Shown: positions 10,442 to 22,241, numbered from the stretch's first letter. The stretch: DNA of 64,000 bases from Chondrus crispus (GCF_000350225.1 NW_005179066.1:47731-111730), one strand, 5' to 3'. The notes: a model not told the origin generated them from the sequence alone. Numbers and translations are program-made.

Positions 10442-11130
10442 CTGTGGCTGCGAAGGCGATATCTGTCCTTGTGCTATTTGCTATGTAGTGGATTTCCCTA
10501 TGGCTTTGCCGTAGATCTCGGCGATCTCTGCTCGAATAGGCTCGCTGTCCATGCTGATACCAATTAGTATTTTGCCCTTCTCGTTTTGTTTGCGAAACAG
10601 TGAGGTGTCGGATTGCATTTGCACAAATCCATTTTTTGATATAATTGTGGAGCTCTGTGCTGTACGTGTTCGCAGCTGCTGGGGTTCCATATACGTTCCC
10701 TTTCAGTTCACTGTGAGTGGTCGGGTGTTTATATGACCGGTCAAACCACTGGGGCTGCCATAAAAAACCTTGTTTTTGTGTTGATATTTCTCGTTGAGAT
10801 AAGCTCCTGTTATATCAAAGTGCTCGATGGCCATGTTGCTGGAGGCTGCCAGTGGGAAAAGTGTCCGAATTGTTGTTCGGTCGGCTATATATGTCGCTGT
10901 TTTTCTGGATCGTAGTGGACATGGGCTTTCATTCGGTCTCCTCTGATGGAGCATCTGTCCTTACGTTTGATATTTGTGCTATCTTTTTTGTACCGGTAGG
11001 TCATTGTGGTGGGCATGGTGTCTTTCCGGTTGTTGGTCGGGCTCTGTGATTCCCAGTCTATCGCGTGCATTTGGTCCAGTTGCTCTAGTTCGCCATCATG
11101 GGCTTCTCCCCATTGAGCGGCGTCAGGGTA
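10442..11130 (-). pseudogene. Copia reverse transcriptase region, frameshifted
   Basis: Minus-strand pieces show the start of copia reverse transcriptase (ARKYPDAAQWGEAHDGELEQL, W-x-x-A-M-x-x-E-type, near 11050-11130), the DITGAYLNE catalytic-D motif (about 10790-10880) and later palm/thumb remnants at 10481-10690. The pieces are in different frames. The YxDD box is not evident, so the enzyme cannot be functional. Confidence 0.75.
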
Positions 11131-12733
11131 TTTCCTGGCTTGGTTCAATTTCTTGGGCGGTGCCGTGGTTCGGTTGACAGTTTTGGGGATGGTGGGTGTG
11201 CGCGGTTTTTTCTTGCTCGGCTTGGTCTTGCGGCTTTTCGGATTTTTTCTTCTCCTGCTGGGTGGTGTCCTCGTCCGTGATTTTGCGGAGAACGCGGCGT
11301 TCGTGCTTATGCAGGGGGTCGGTCTGTTGGTAGTACAGTTTGAAGTCATTTGCGCGTATCTTGGCGTAATGCCTGGTTACGATGTTCTGTATGCAAATGT
11401 GCGTGTCGTCGAGTCCGTACATGTACTGTACTTGGATGGCTCCGTTTTGGAGCTTTGGTGCGTGGGGTTTGAGCCCTGGTGTGTATCCTAGTTCACCGAA
11501 GGTGAATATGTTTTTGATTCGTGGTGGTGTATCGAACCATGCTGTGCGCGGGGTGCTCTTGATGCCGTGGTGGTATGTCAAATTTTATTTGAATACGTCG
11601 TCGTAGAGCGCATCTTGCCAATGTGTTTCAGGGAGTTGGCTGTGAGAGAGCTTCGCCCTGACTCGTTCCATGAGTGTCCTATTGATACGCTCTGCTAGGG
11701 CATTCTCTTGGGGTGTATACCGAGTTGTTGGGCGAAATTCGATTCCTCTCTGTGTGAGCGCGTCCTGGACTGATCGTGCGAGATATTCTTTCTCGTTGTC
11801 CGTGGCAAGCAGGCTACGGTATTGTTGATGTTGTGCCGCTGTGTGCTCGGTCGCGTTGATTATGGTGACCGGTACTTGTGCGCGATTGTTTAACCCATAT
11901 ACCCATATGTATCGCGTGGCGGTGTCTATGAGAGTGATGAAGTGGTGCGCGTTGTGTGTTGATCTGGGTTTGATCGGTCCACACACATCTGACGAAAGAC
12001 TGTCTCCGATTTGCGTTGCGTGTTGGGTTCGGCGGTGAGGTCTTGTGGTGGTTTTGCCATCTATGCAGGCTCTGCACGTGATTAAGGCGGTGCAGTCTGT
12101 GATGCCTTTGGGCCTTGGGGGCAATAGTCGGTTTTTGGACATGGTGGCGATTGATTTTGGATGTGCGTGTCCGAGTTTGAGGTGCCATTCGTGCAGGAGC
12201 TTCTGCGTTGCAGTGAGTTTTGGTGAGTTTTGGTGGGTGTTGGTGGGGGCTGCGGCTGTTTGCAGCTTGGGAGTTGGTTTTGTTCGTGCCGAATATTGCA
12301 GCGTGTCTTTTTGTGGGTTGTCGGCGATTTGTGGTTTTGGTGCGCGGGGTGTTGCGGTGAGTTTTTTATTGTTTGTTACGGCTTTGTTCGTGCGCTTGTA
12401 TTTTCGAGCACCTTTCGCCGTTGCTGTGTTGTCTTGTTCGATTCTGTATTGGCCTCGAGGGTATGTGGCCGTGAGTTGTGCTGTTGGTAGCTTGATGGGT
12501 GCGTGTAGCTGTGCCCTGTTTCTGCTAAATTTTTGAATGGGGGCGGGAGGCGGGAGGCGGTCGCGTACTATGAAGAGTTCCTGCTGTTGGGAGGGAGGGT
12601 AGTGGGCACCTTTTTGACGATTCGTTGGTACTTGTACGGTGACATGGCGCGGTTGATACGGGGGGTGGAGAAGAAGGACGAAGATATAGCAGAGGTCGAT
12701 TGGGGGATTTCGACAGACGATGGTGGAGAGCAT
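11123..12733 (-). pseudogene. Copia GAG-pre-integrase and integrase region
   Basis: The long minus ORF 11585-12733 contains the GAG-pre-integrase motif LLHEWHLKLGHAHPKSIATM, then C-x2-C in CRACIDGKTTTRPHR and the integrase core (GDSLSSDVCGPIKP, LIDTATRYIWVYGL, and YTPQENALAERINRTLMER with the catalytic E context). A frameshift near 11583 moves into ORF 11123-11581, which starts TPRTAWFDTPPRIKNIFTFG, the C-terminal integrase/linker part. The residues upstream of 12525 are not clearly copia. Confidence 0.85.
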
Positions 12734-12750
12734 AATTCGGAGGGGGGATG

Positions 12751-13529
12751 TTGACTGGGGGATTGAGACTTATGTGGCCGGGGAGGTGGAGGCGATCGAG
12801 GGAGACGTCGGGGGGGAGCAGACTGCTCCCCTCCCTGACCCGCACTGAGTTCGGCGCAAAGCGGGGCGATTGATTGGAATGATGGTGGAAATGCAACGGT
12901 TCTAGACGAGGTTGCGACGGATTACTACTCAGTGGAGCAAACGTCTTTTGAAGGGAAAGACACAAGTTTGCTTTAAAAGTTGAAGCATTTTCCTCCAGTG
13001 CAGCAAAGTCTTCAGAATTCACATTCAGGTATTGACGTCTACATCTACTGTACATGGTTTGTGACGTGCATTTTCAAACTTTCACAACCCGTCAATATGC
13101 GGCAACAAACTTTCAGACGTCTGCTTAGCCATGTAGACAATTTAGTTGAACCAGTCTACAAAAGGCAACAGTCTGTCTAGAAGATTGATCTCAATTTGTA
13201 GTCGTCCCATTGTTTGTAGACGATCGCAATTTTTGGGTGAATATAAAAGTTTTGTTGACGGTGTTCGATCACTTGTGTTTACTTTTGGGTCCAATATTTT
13301 TAGCAGACCAAATTAGTTTACTCAATCTGGCGCATCTCCTTCTGTTCTAATCTCTACCACAAGTTTCTTATACCACCAGACTCAGAACAAGGAGAGCCTT
13401 CCATTGAACTACTTTTCGTCCCTTCAGTACGGCATTTGGAGAAGTTATGGTAATTTGACCCTAGTGGGACGCAAAAGAACAGTCTACCAAATTCAGCACA
13501 GGGTTCAGTTCAAAAATATTCTACATCTT
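12751..13529. other. No recognisable gene
   Basis: A GC-rich part (12760-12860), where 5' copia sequence would be expected, is followed by AT-rich DNA with several GTCTAC/GTAGAC motifs (13036-13230). No domain or terminal repeats could be defined. Confidence 0.4.
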
Positions 13530-13620
13530 AAATATTTTACACCGCTTCTCACTACTCCCAGCGGTTCGAAAACAAGCATTTATTACGTTGAGATCGTTTC
13601 TGGTGGCGAAACCGAGGGTA

Positions 13621-13807
13621 CAGACAAAATTTGCACAAATAGACCCCCTGATTGGGATAAATGCACCTTCTGCACCGTTTAAAAACGGGCATCTCTCCTA
13701 GAGAGCATGTCCACGGACTCGAATTCCCAGCCCTTATAGTCAACCAAGCAACACCGGCGAGGTACGCCCCCACATGTAGGCAAAACTCGCATATGAACGC
13801 GAAAACC
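13621..13807. repeat. Left long terminal inverted repeat of the Tc1-like element
   Basis: It is the inverted counterpart of 14975-15174, about 75-80% alike by eye with small indels. The inner edge ends at CATATGAACGCGAAAACC, which is conserved in both copies. Confidence 0.8.
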
Positions 13808-13809
13808 AT

Positions 13810-14810
13810 TTAGTAAATTACGTTGTATTGTTTACTGTGTGTTACTATTGGCTCCAAGGATCGCCCTTCTTCTCTACGACCACAGCCAGTGTACGCACGG
13901 GGAATGGATTCGTAAAGCTTAATAAGGTACTGTTCCGAAATAGAATACCAGCAGTCAATGATCTTGCTAGCAAGGTCTTCTAGCGTATCAAGTTGACGTC
14001 CATTCCCATACACACACCGGGCGAGAAACCCCCAGACGTTTTCAATTAAGTTCAGGTCCGGTGACTTCGCTGGCCAATCTAATATCTTCACATTCTTTGA
14101 TGCAAGCCAATTCGTAGTGTAGTTTGACCGATGCCAAGATGCACCATCTTGCTGACAGGTCCATTCTTCGCCAAAAGTCGTAGCAGCAAACAGTAAGAGG
14201 TCCTCCTGTATTACACTTCAGCACTGCGCCGAATCCATTTTGCCTTCCACACGCACAAGATGAGACGTTCCATAGCATGAAATGGCCCCCAGAGCATCAA
14301 AAATGCTCCTCCTTGGTGCCTAGTAGAAAACAATTTTTCTTTGCACCTCAAGCGGTGCCAATACGACCCAAGTCCGTCCGGTCCATCAAGGTTACAAGCT
14401 TTTATTCAGGAAAACAACCTGACGCCAAAAGCACTTCCTTTCTCATGCATCTTCCTGCCGCACTCCAACTGCACATCTTCATGCCTTTGTAGCATTTGTG
14501 GACCCTTTATCATCTTCTTGTACTTCAAAAGCGGCGTTTGACGAAGTATATGGTGAAATCGACGCACGCAAACATCAATTTGGCGGCTGACTTTGAGTTT
14601 CTTGCACGACTTTCTCCAATACCTGACTCTCGCAGCAACAGCTGCGTTCGTGTTTTTTTGCCTTTTGTGCCGTTTCACGTGCATTTAAGTCCATCAACGC
14701 GCCGCGGATGCCATAGAAAGTTGTGTATCGCACCGGGACATCTGTGGAGCTTGCGGGAAATCTCGCGAATGCTCACGCACTCGAGTTTCATGGCCACAAT
14801 TTGTCCTTCT
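13810..14810 (-). pseudogene. Tc1/mariner transposase, frameshifted
   Basis: From the minus-strand ATG region near 14790 (ECVSIREISRKLHRCPGAI, the N-terminal helix-turn-helix) the frame breaks several times. The DDE core is recognisable: KKMIKGPQMLQRH and RKMH; FNLDGPDG-like residues; QQDGASWHRSNYTTNWL; and WPAKSPDLNLIENVWGFL, the last two giving the D-34-E spacing of Tc1 elements. The stop is near 13810. At least three frameshifts and one in-frame stop make it inactive. Confidence 0.85.
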
Positions 14811-14974
14811 CCATAGTCTGACAACAGCTTCCTGGGGGTATTTTGGTAACGATAACATTAGTTCTATTGCAAAAGACTTGTTCCTCTCTTAAGTATCTAT
14901 AAGTTGGAGGCCACGCCTTCGTTTCTATTTCGGTTTGCCGCCAACATTGTTAGGTAACAAGTGCTGTACTATAT

Positions 14975-15174
14975 GGGTTTTCGCGTTCATATGCGAATTT
15001 CGCCTAGATGTGGGGGCGTACCTCGGCAGATATTTTTCGGTTGATGATAAGGGCTTTGGAATCGAATTCGTGGACGTGGTCTCTAGGGGTGATGCCAAAT
15101 TGGCGTCGCGAACGGTGCGAGAAGTGCATTTATCCCAATCAGGGGAGTGTATTTTATGCAAATTTCGTGCACCG
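14975..15174. repeat. Right long terminal inverted repeat of the Tc1-like element
   Basis: Inverted counterpart of 13621-13807; the outer end reads CGGTGCACGAAATTTGCAT on the minus strand next to TA. Confidence 0.8.
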
Positions 15175-15639
15175 TATAGCACCAAAATAGATATCTTTGC
15201 AGTTGGGATGGCGAACGCAGATTGGCCCAAATTCCAATTCCGGCCGAAGTCGATGTTGGTTGAAAGTGTCCTTAATTCTATGCTCTCCACCACTACTTCC
15301 CCGAATCCTCCACATGTCAGCACTCCGCTTCACATTTCTCTGGCAGCCATCGTACGTCTTTCGAAAAGACAACCGACACTTCTCATATGGGCGAACTCGA
15401 AGCAAACACGATCCTCTGTAGCCAATTTTATGCTGTCCTGTCTTAACCATCCCTGTTTGTCTACCTGATACCGCGCAAAATTTGATATACTCGGAACCGT
15501 CAGATGCCACATTTATTCCAGCATCTGGTAGGTCTCGTAGTTCTAACTACTCCACAAAGCTCTATCTCATGCTGGCTCGAACGTGAGTGCCAGCTTCCCA
15601 GGATCCTATTATTGGGAGAAGGAAGAGTCACAGGCATTG

Positions 15640-16345
15640 TTCGAACGAATGGAGGCGGTATGTAACCGCCTGTGCCCTTATGCCTCTGAACGAAGAACCG
15701 GAGAAGTTCCTTAAAGCTCGTTGCAAGCTACCGCAAAAGTTTTGCATGAATTATAATTGTCTGGTGAGAAGCGCTCATATGGAAAAGCCAGAGATGCGTC
15801 GAACGTCTATATAGAAAAGATGGCTACGGGGCTTTACCATGACGTAACAATGTCTTCCATCACTGATTAGTGTGGACGGTACTCAGATTTGAACCAGTAT
15901 GTTGACTGCCTATAAGACATCCGAAATACAGTTTGTCAACCTCGAGTGCAAATTGAAATCATTTTAAAGAGAGTGTAGGTGAAGATGATGGCCTTTTAGG
16001 AGAACTTTTATCTGAAAGGGATCTCACATAGGACGAGGACAGCAGCCGACAAACGTTCACGAGTGGCATTCGACGCCCAATCAGACGAAAGAATGTAAAG
16101 AAAGTTGGTGAACTCGAGGGGACTTGGCAGAAAAAGCGTCAAATAGCAGCGGAAGCTGTTGTCCTACACCAGCTCGCAATTAGTCCCGAGAAAAGAAGAA
16201 CGAATTGCTGCTATTTTCTGTTGCTGCTGAGGCGTTCAGCCATGTGGACACCATTTAGTACTTCACTTTGTTCCGTGCTGAGGCTTTACAGAAAATACAG
16301 TCTTGTTTGGGTGGTGTCAGCGAAGCCTCCGGAATCATAATGTCC
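15640..16345 (+). pseudogene. PIF/Harbinger companion protein remnant (RP-x-G/R-x-K type)
   Basis: PIF/Harbinger elements encode a transposase plus a SANT/Myb-like DNA-binding companion. Here the plus strand holds GIRRPIRRKNVKKVGEL (about 16060-16110) followed by AAEAVVLHQLAISPEKRRTN, matching the conserved C-terminal ‘RP-x-G-x-K-x-A-K…’ part of such companions. The upstream part (15640-15850) is compatible with the N-terminal half but is full of stops. It faces the Harbinger transposase remnant at 16404-17750, a convergent pair. Confidence 0.5.
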
Positions 16346-16883
16346 TCCGCAACGCCACAGTGTGCTAATGATGCTACAGCGTCCGATGTGGAGAGTTCCC
16401 AATTCAACGACACAAATTCTCGTCGTTAGACAAATGTTTTAGTATTTGAGCTCGAGGCTCCCTGTATTGCTTCAGACGTGTTCCCTGGCGACCGTTTTTG
16501 TTCAATTGCTCAAAATCATTATTCCTAAAAGAATTTGCATGGCACAAGTCTTCAATACTATTGGGAGCTGCAGCTGTCACTACAGCGCTATGACCTGAGA
16601 TCGCCCACATAAGGAGATTCACGTCGCCAGTACCCGTGTCAAAGTGCACAACCATGTCCTCAACGCACATATTATGCAATTTGGTGCAATATTTCATTAC
16701 TTTCTCCATAGATTCGATACCCCAAAAGCGGCCGGGCAGGGTGACAATATGCTACATTGCCTGGAGAACCCCAAATTTGCGTGCCACATCTTTTCGCTCT
16801 GACTCTTATCTCGTGGAAAAGAGTTTTTTGGGAGTACCTGGCTCATCCCTTGAGTGTTCAAAGGAGGGTCATTTAAGATAAAC

Positions 16884-16920
16884 GCCATCTACAAGCCTGT
16901 ATTACAGGCTTGTAGATGGC
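16884..16920. repeat. Perfect 18-bp-arm palindrome inside the Harbinger remnant
   Basis: GCCATCTACAAGCCTGTA, one central T, then its exact reverse complement. On the transposase strand, one half reads AIYKPV, in the place of the conserved transposase ‘GIYP’ region, and the other half is its inverted copy. Confidence 0.9.
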
Positions 16921-16933
16921 TTTTATCATATAT

Positions 16934-16976
16934 GACAGGAGCCATATATCCCTAGTAGGGATATGTGGCTCCTGTC
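16934..16976. repeat. Near-perfect 21-bp-arm palindrome inside the Harbinger remnant
   Basis: GACAGGAGCCATATATCCCTA and its inverse flank a single central base, with one T:G mismatch in 21. It is 13 bp from the first palindrome. On the minus strand one half continues the coding sequence after the Y-x-x-N-G motif and the other half is its inverted copy. Confidence 0.9.
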
Positions 16977-17759
16977 CATTAGTAGTATATTGAAATGAAG
17001 GAGGATATGTCCTACTTCTGATTTTGCTCAACAGGGTGGGATTGTTGAGCAATTGTATGTCGTTTGATTCATCGGGCATTCAGAGAAACAGTGTCACATC
17101 CACAGATTGTCATCACAAAGTCCCTCTAGAGTGATGTTCGGTTTATCTTCTTTCCCTTCGAACTGACCATGTCACCCTATAGGGCAGTTCTTCCAATGGC
17201 ACTTGCAGGAATCTGGACTCCCTAGTTTACCAGGAAATCCTCCAGCAGAAGATCAAGACAGCAGTAATTTCAAATCCGCTGTTGTTGGACTGATTAGGGA
17301 TATTTCCTCATAGTTTTGCAGCAAAAGTTCCAAAGCCTGCACAACAAATATTCTACTGTTGAAAAAGTTATTTGGAAGTGTCATTTGAATGAATCACGAG
17401 CCCCGCCACATGCTTGAACTCTGAGTGACGCTCTCGCTTTCTGTACTCCACTTAGACCCTTTTATCTGTACAGTCTTTCTGCCGAGTAAAATAGCGGTCC
17501 GATCGCGGTACATCAAAAACTTTCCATGAAGCATTCCTTAACTATTTGGAAACTTGTTTGAAACCTAGACCCATCAAATGTTGTAATTTCACTTAAGTAG
17601 TCTTGGAACAACAGTTGAGCACTTTGCTCTCGATTTCGCCCGAGAGTGCCCCTCTCCATATAAGAGCCTTTGTGTTTCGTGATCTCGTTGTCTCTGGCCG
17701 GTGACATAGCCCATAAGCGGTGCTCGTAAAGACCTAACGCCATCTAAGGAACGTAGAAA

Positions 17760-19050
17760 TGACATAATTGGGCGCACGACCAAATAGAGAATGCCACAAC
17801 TTTGCCTTGTTTATCGAAAGAAATTACTCTTTGTTTGTTCCTATTTTGCACCTAGGACTGATAGAAAAGTATGGCTTTGTCATTCTTCAACTGGGAGAAA
17901 CTTCTATGCTACTCATTTAGCTTCTAAGGACAACAGAGAAGTGTGAAAAATGTGCGTGGTTTTGTTCTTGTATTTTGTGCTCACATCTCCTGTGAGTCTG
18001 ACGCATTTGCTTTTGCCGGTTTTGTTTAGAGAATTCTCGTAAACCTCCGTAATGTAAAGCATTTTCAGTAATAATGCGAGTGAAAATGACGATAATACTC
18101 TAAAATTACATAGGAGAAAGGCCTGTGAACTTGCTTGTTACTGTTGAGGGGCGTGTTCCTCAAAGACAGCAACACTTTTCGTCTGCTACAAACGTTTATT
18201 AAAAATTAAAATTGAGCAGTCCTCATGAGAGGACTTTGTTTGCCTCACCCCAATATAATATATGTTCGGATAGACGCTAGGGGTATAAGACTGGGTGGGT
18301 CGGGGCTTTAAGTTAAAAGTGGCAAGGGCGCCTCCACATGCTTTCTGCCTGTAGTAGAACGCGAAACGTAGTCACGAGGTAAAACAAGGGTCGTTCGTGG
18401 GGTCTTGTATTAGGTTGCTAGGAGGAAGTGGTGGAGGCTTTCGGACGACTGTAGAACCCGGGTGTGCTCGCGAACCACGGAAACTAGAAGCGAACGATGC
18501 GGTGCTATCGACCCAGCGGGGTTAACACACGACCAGCGAACTGTGCGCGCGAGCGGGGAGGCAGCACGAGACGTGGCCACGAGAGTCCTAGGGCGCGAGG
18601 GAGGAGAACGAGAGAGCGTGAACGAGAAGAAGTTAGTTACTACCGCGCAAAACTATGAACGAGAGTCGCGTCCTTGGTCCTTGGTTGCTTGTCCCCAAAC
18701 CCACCCGGCGCAAGCGCCAACGACACCATATACTGTACTACATCGCGGTCGAGATTAACGTCTAGAGCTCACGAGGCGGCGTCATAGTACATACGTGTAC
18801 AGGCACGGTAGTAGGTCCACGTGTGTGCGTGTCGAAAGCGGGCAAGGCTTGTGTAAATGGGCTTGGTACTGTACGTCGGGATACTTGAGTTATCTAGATA
18901 CACGTGTACACGAGTGGTGCGAAAAAGGATGCTAGAGTGCTACGAGTTAGTACCACACTGCCCTCGACCTTCGAGCGTACGGATAGTGAGGTATATTGGT
19001 CTCCAGATGGCCATCGGTTATACTGACCTACGCTCCGGTATAGATGCGCG
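17760..19050. other. No recognisable gene
   Basis: AT-rich DNA to about 18450, then GC-rich sequence (18450-18760) with plus-strand ORF 18462-18758 lacking any recognisable domain. The motif ACGTGTAC recurs (18792, 18901-18911) and reappears near 33280-33320. Confidence 0.4.
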
Positions 19051-19056
19051 TGTCAA

Positions 19057-20340
19057 GTGCCGTGCACCTACCTTGTTCTGCGCCTCCTACCGTTCGGACG
19101 TTTCTACCTGACGTTCCGGTGTAATGGTTTCCCACGCCTTTTCTTTTCAGTACAGCCTGTCTTTCTTTGTCTGGCCAGAAAACGAGCTCAGGCCGAGTCT
19201 TCACTTCTTTTTCCCACGAAGTACGAGGAGACCTTCGTGAGCCATTTTGGAATGCCCCGTTCCGTCTTCACGCGATTTATGGGTGCAGTGGTCCAGAATG
19301 AGCTGTAAATTTGCGATGGCGTGCGCGCGAATTCATTCAGCCAGCTGGGAATAACCCTTCTACTAATAGTCGTAACTGCTGTTTGTCAACTATCTTACGG
19401 AATGTCAGCGGGCTTGTGCAACGACTTGATCGATGTTTCTGAAAGTAAAGCGTCAAAGAGCCTTAAAATCTTTTCGGCTAGTGTAGTAAATGTATTTGCT
19501 GCTGAGTCCCTTCGCCAGCAGACGTCGGATTTTATTGTACGTATTGAAAAGAATATCCGTGCAGTTTTCTTCCCTCGAGATACAGGGGCATTGGACTCTG
19601 CTGGTTGGAGATGGAAGAATGCAAAAAACTCCATGCAATTCAGCTTGATTGCGAAGAATGGTTCGCCCGTCTTGCGCGCAGGGGCTGTATTTGACTTGTA
19701 TATATGGATTTGGTCCTTTCAGTTCGGGCTGCCCGGCGTGATGAACGGAACTATCGTTCTAGATGTGAGAGGGCACTTTGGAAAATAATGAAGGGGCCAT
19801 TTCCTCTAACAGCTCCACGATATAGTATCGGTACTCAGTAATTTCGCTTCTGGTAGTACTTGGCCGATGGCATCTATCCCAATTGGAATATATTCAGCAA
19901 GACAATGGGGGAGCCTATACTCGTCAAAGAGAAGATATTGTGCAATGATCAGGAGGAAGTACGATAGTGTGTGGAGCGGCTCTTCGCAGTTCTCTTTCAA
20001 GAATTTCGCATTAGTTCCATGCTATCAGAGTTGCGCTCTTCAGGCGATTTGGGGAAGACTGGTCTAGCGTGCATCATTCTGCATAATATGATTACAGAAA
20101 CGCGCTGGTAAAAATACACTGATGATGACAGAAGCGAACTGAGCAGGCACTACAATGAGGCCAAAGGTCAGACGAATTTAGATTTGGAACCTTTCACGAC
20201 TTAGGATGTACAAGTTCCAATGTATCAGATGTGGTCTGTGAGCGAGCTCTTGAAATCTCCACGTGTACACTGCCGACTGCATAGAGCTCTGGTGGAATAC
20301 ATATGGAATCGCAAAGGAAATAATGACTTACATGAAACTG
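19057..20340 (+). pseudogene. PIF/Harbinger transposase remnant A
   Basis: Plus-strand frames give, in order, FGMPRSVFTRFMGAVV (the ‘F-R-M-x-x-x-x-F’ N-terminal motif), ESLRQQTSDFIVRIEKNI, FPRDTGALDSAGWRWKNA (first catalytic D region), LYIWIWSFQFGLPGVMNGTIVLD (second D motif, degraded), LADGIYPNW, ACIILHNMITET near 20065-20100, and the C-terminal ‘RLHRALVEYIWNRKGN’ near 20276-20320. This is the complete DDE_Tnp_4 order with frameshifts and stops throughout. Confidence 0.85.
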
Positions 20341-20429
20341 AATGAAGATATAATTTAAGCTCGATGGGCTCCAGTTGACGGGGAGGGGCTCTTCAGCCTA
20401 TGAGACTGAAGCTTTAGCATTCGATGATG

Positions 20430-21860
20430 CATTCTTGATCTTTAGGCTTGTAAATTTGTACTGAACTGTTCGCTTTGTTGACGACGTACTGATTCCGTGC
20501 CCAGTAGCTAGCGAATAATTCACATTCGATGCATCATAGTCATTCAATCTCGCAAAGCCTGAATTACCTCCAACATCTATAGCCACTGGTTCAGAGCTAA
20601 TAATATTGGATGCCAGTATAGAAGCAAGCACTTCCCTGCGCATCGTCCAAAGGTATAGCTGCTTTCTGGACATGCATCATCGCGCGGTGTAGCTTCATAT
20701 GTAATGATTCTTCTACGCATTTGCCTTCCGCTTCATCACACTGATTTCTGTTCTCAGTTGCAATGCCATCTCTGAACAGCTTGGACCCCTTTTCAGCAGC
20801 TGCCGCCATGCTCTCGGGGCTCTGAGCTCGACGATCGAGCGATTTATGCTCTTTCGCAAGAGCTACGGCACGTTTATTCCCTGTCGGCCGCCAGTTCGGG
20901 AAGCCTTCATTCCCTGCATGGTATTCCAGTACACTAGTAGCATGAGACTTTAGTGGCAGCGTGTATCCTTCTATCGCTGCCACCATTCCCAGGGGACGCA
21001 TAGGAATCCGGGCCTCCGGTCTGAGAAGAAGTACGAAGGACAAGAGACATGGGATAAGCCAGCGCCGGCTTTCGTGATAGCTGCGGCTGCTGTACGGCGA
21101 GTAGAAATACAGTCCATGAGAGACCCAGATGCTTGTAGTGCGAAGGTTACCGGAGCTTGTGAAGACATGGAAGCCGTTCCCCGGAATCTCGGCAGCTCGT
21201 GGTGTCTCGGAGGAAGTAGTTGCCCGTGTCCCTGGTCCCAGCGGCTCCGTTTTAAACGTCTGTAACCGCGTTGAGAAGATATGCTGCCGTCGGATCTCCA
21301 GTGGGCTTGAATCGCCTGATAGCCTGTACACGGCCTTCCGACTTGATGTACTGCTTGCGTACCTTGTCGGGTTAGCGGCCGCGGCTACAGCAGAGCGAAG
21401 AGAATCCTCATCGAATGCCTTACCATGTTCGCTGCGCATAAGCAGTTCGTCCTCATCGACCACCGCCCCGTTAAAAACAGTCAGCTTGGACCCATTTATC
21501 GGCATAGGGTCTTCCAACGCGCGTATGAATGCCTTGCATCCCAGGATGTTCTCCTTCTCTCTCTACCCCATACCTGCCTTTATCTTCCAAACAGGTAGTC
21601 TCCAACAGTCGGCCTGTCGCTATGAGTACTTCATCATGTCGGAGTGCAACCTCCTTCGGACCAGAAACTGGCACCTGGGTTTGTGCTACCGCAATTTGAG
21701 GAATATAGTCCTCGTAAAATGTGCGGCAGCGTTTGTGCGCACACTGGTAACAACTTTCAGTGAGGAGAAGAGCGCAGGGAGACTTACAGAGGCGGAACAA
21801 GGCCAGATAGAGATCTCGGCTAGTTAGTGCTTGAGAATGAGCCACCTGCAAAGTATTCGA
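20430..21860 (-). pseudogene. PIF/Harbinger companion protein remnant
   Basis: The longest piece is minus ORF 20597-21517 (306 codons), which contains FPNWRPTGNKRAVALAKEHKS, the RP-x-G-x-K companion signature also seen at 36.5 kb. The upstream ORF 21471-21851 adds VPVSGPKEVALRHDEVLIATGR, resembling the companion's ‘S-G-x-x-x-D-x-x-x-x-A’ region. A frame change joins the two. It lies convergent to transposase A and divergent from the transposase at 22242; which partner is original is unclear. Confidence 0.55.
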
Positions 21861-22241
21861 AATATGAGAACTTTGGAACGATTTGTAGGCGATCCGTTCC
21901 TTATCTGTGACTACGACAGGATTGGGTTCCGCTGGTGGGAGAAATTACAGCCCTAAATTTTCAAAATTGGAAATGAGACCGATTTGGAACGCCTGGTGGA
22001 ATTATCTTAGAGCATTTCGCACACGCGCTCCGAACTCTATTCCCATAGTCGACGTGGCGAATATTCATTGCGCCACCTCTTAATTTGCCATGAGCAGCCA
22101 GCAGTGAAAACGATGACAGAAAATGAAATAGGATGGAATGTGAGTGCCCTACCAGCAGGCTGCCAGCAGGCCGCAACGTCTGAGACCAACGTCTACTCCA
22201 ATTCGTCATGTTACACGCTCTTTGTGTGCGGCCTCTTTGGA

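Larger units (their letters stand above)
9310..12750 (-). mobile_element. Ty1/copia retrotransposon body, decayed, minus strand
   Basis: Read on the minus strand the order is GAG-pre-integrase, integrase, reverse transcriptase, RNase H, which is the copia order (integrase before reverse transcriptase). The 5' part (gag, protease) is not clear above 12750 and no matching LTR pair is seen, so the copy is truncated or too diverged. A MITE sits in the pol region at 9989-10436. Frameshifts break pol in at least four places. Confidence 0.85.
13621..15174 (-). mobile_element. Tc1-like transposon with long inverted ends, 1.55 kb
   Basis: The ends are imperfect inverted repeats of about 190-200 bp (13621-13807 and 14975-15174), sharing for example CTGATTGGGATAAATGCAC and GAGGTACGCCCCCACAT, and are flanked by TA at 13619-13620 and 15175-15176. 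A Tc1-family transposase pseudogene fills the interior. It interrupts another ORF at TA, as expected for this superfamily. Confidence 0.85.
13530..15510 (-). pseudogene. Transposase-like ORF interrupted by a Tc1-like element
   Basis: The minus ORF 15154-15510 ends inside the Tc1-like element, but deleting the element and one TA joins its frame (…KDIYFGA) to 13618-13530 (TLGFATRNDLNVINAC…), and the frame stays open for another 30 codons. The joined piece resembles the ‘G-x-x-x-T-R-N-D-L-N-V’ stretch of a DDE transposase, probably Harbinger-related, though the family is not certain. It is useful mainly because it proves the Tc1 insertion point. Confidence 0.6.
16404..17750 (-). pseudogene. PIF/Harbinger transposase remnant B
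   Basis: Minus-strand pieces follow the DDE_Tnp_4 order: the N-terminal ‘L-F-x-D-Y-x-S…’ region (about 17550-17650); GKLGSPDSCKCHWKNCP near 17180-17240 with the first catalytic D context; KPNITLEGLCDDNLW; ESNDIQLLNNPTLLSKI (the second-D ‘N-D-I-x-x-L’ motif) near 17020-17070; and the C-terminal KYCTKLHNMCVED motif near 16670-16695. Two hairpins (16884-16976) break the gene where the ‘A-D-G-I-Y-P’ motif should be. There are multiple stops and frameshifts. Confidence 0.8.

Noticed and set aside
11841..12538. Long plus-strand ORFs opposite the copia integrase
   Set aside because: Shadows of the minus-strand copia gene; no domains, high Val/Cys/Phe from reversed codons.
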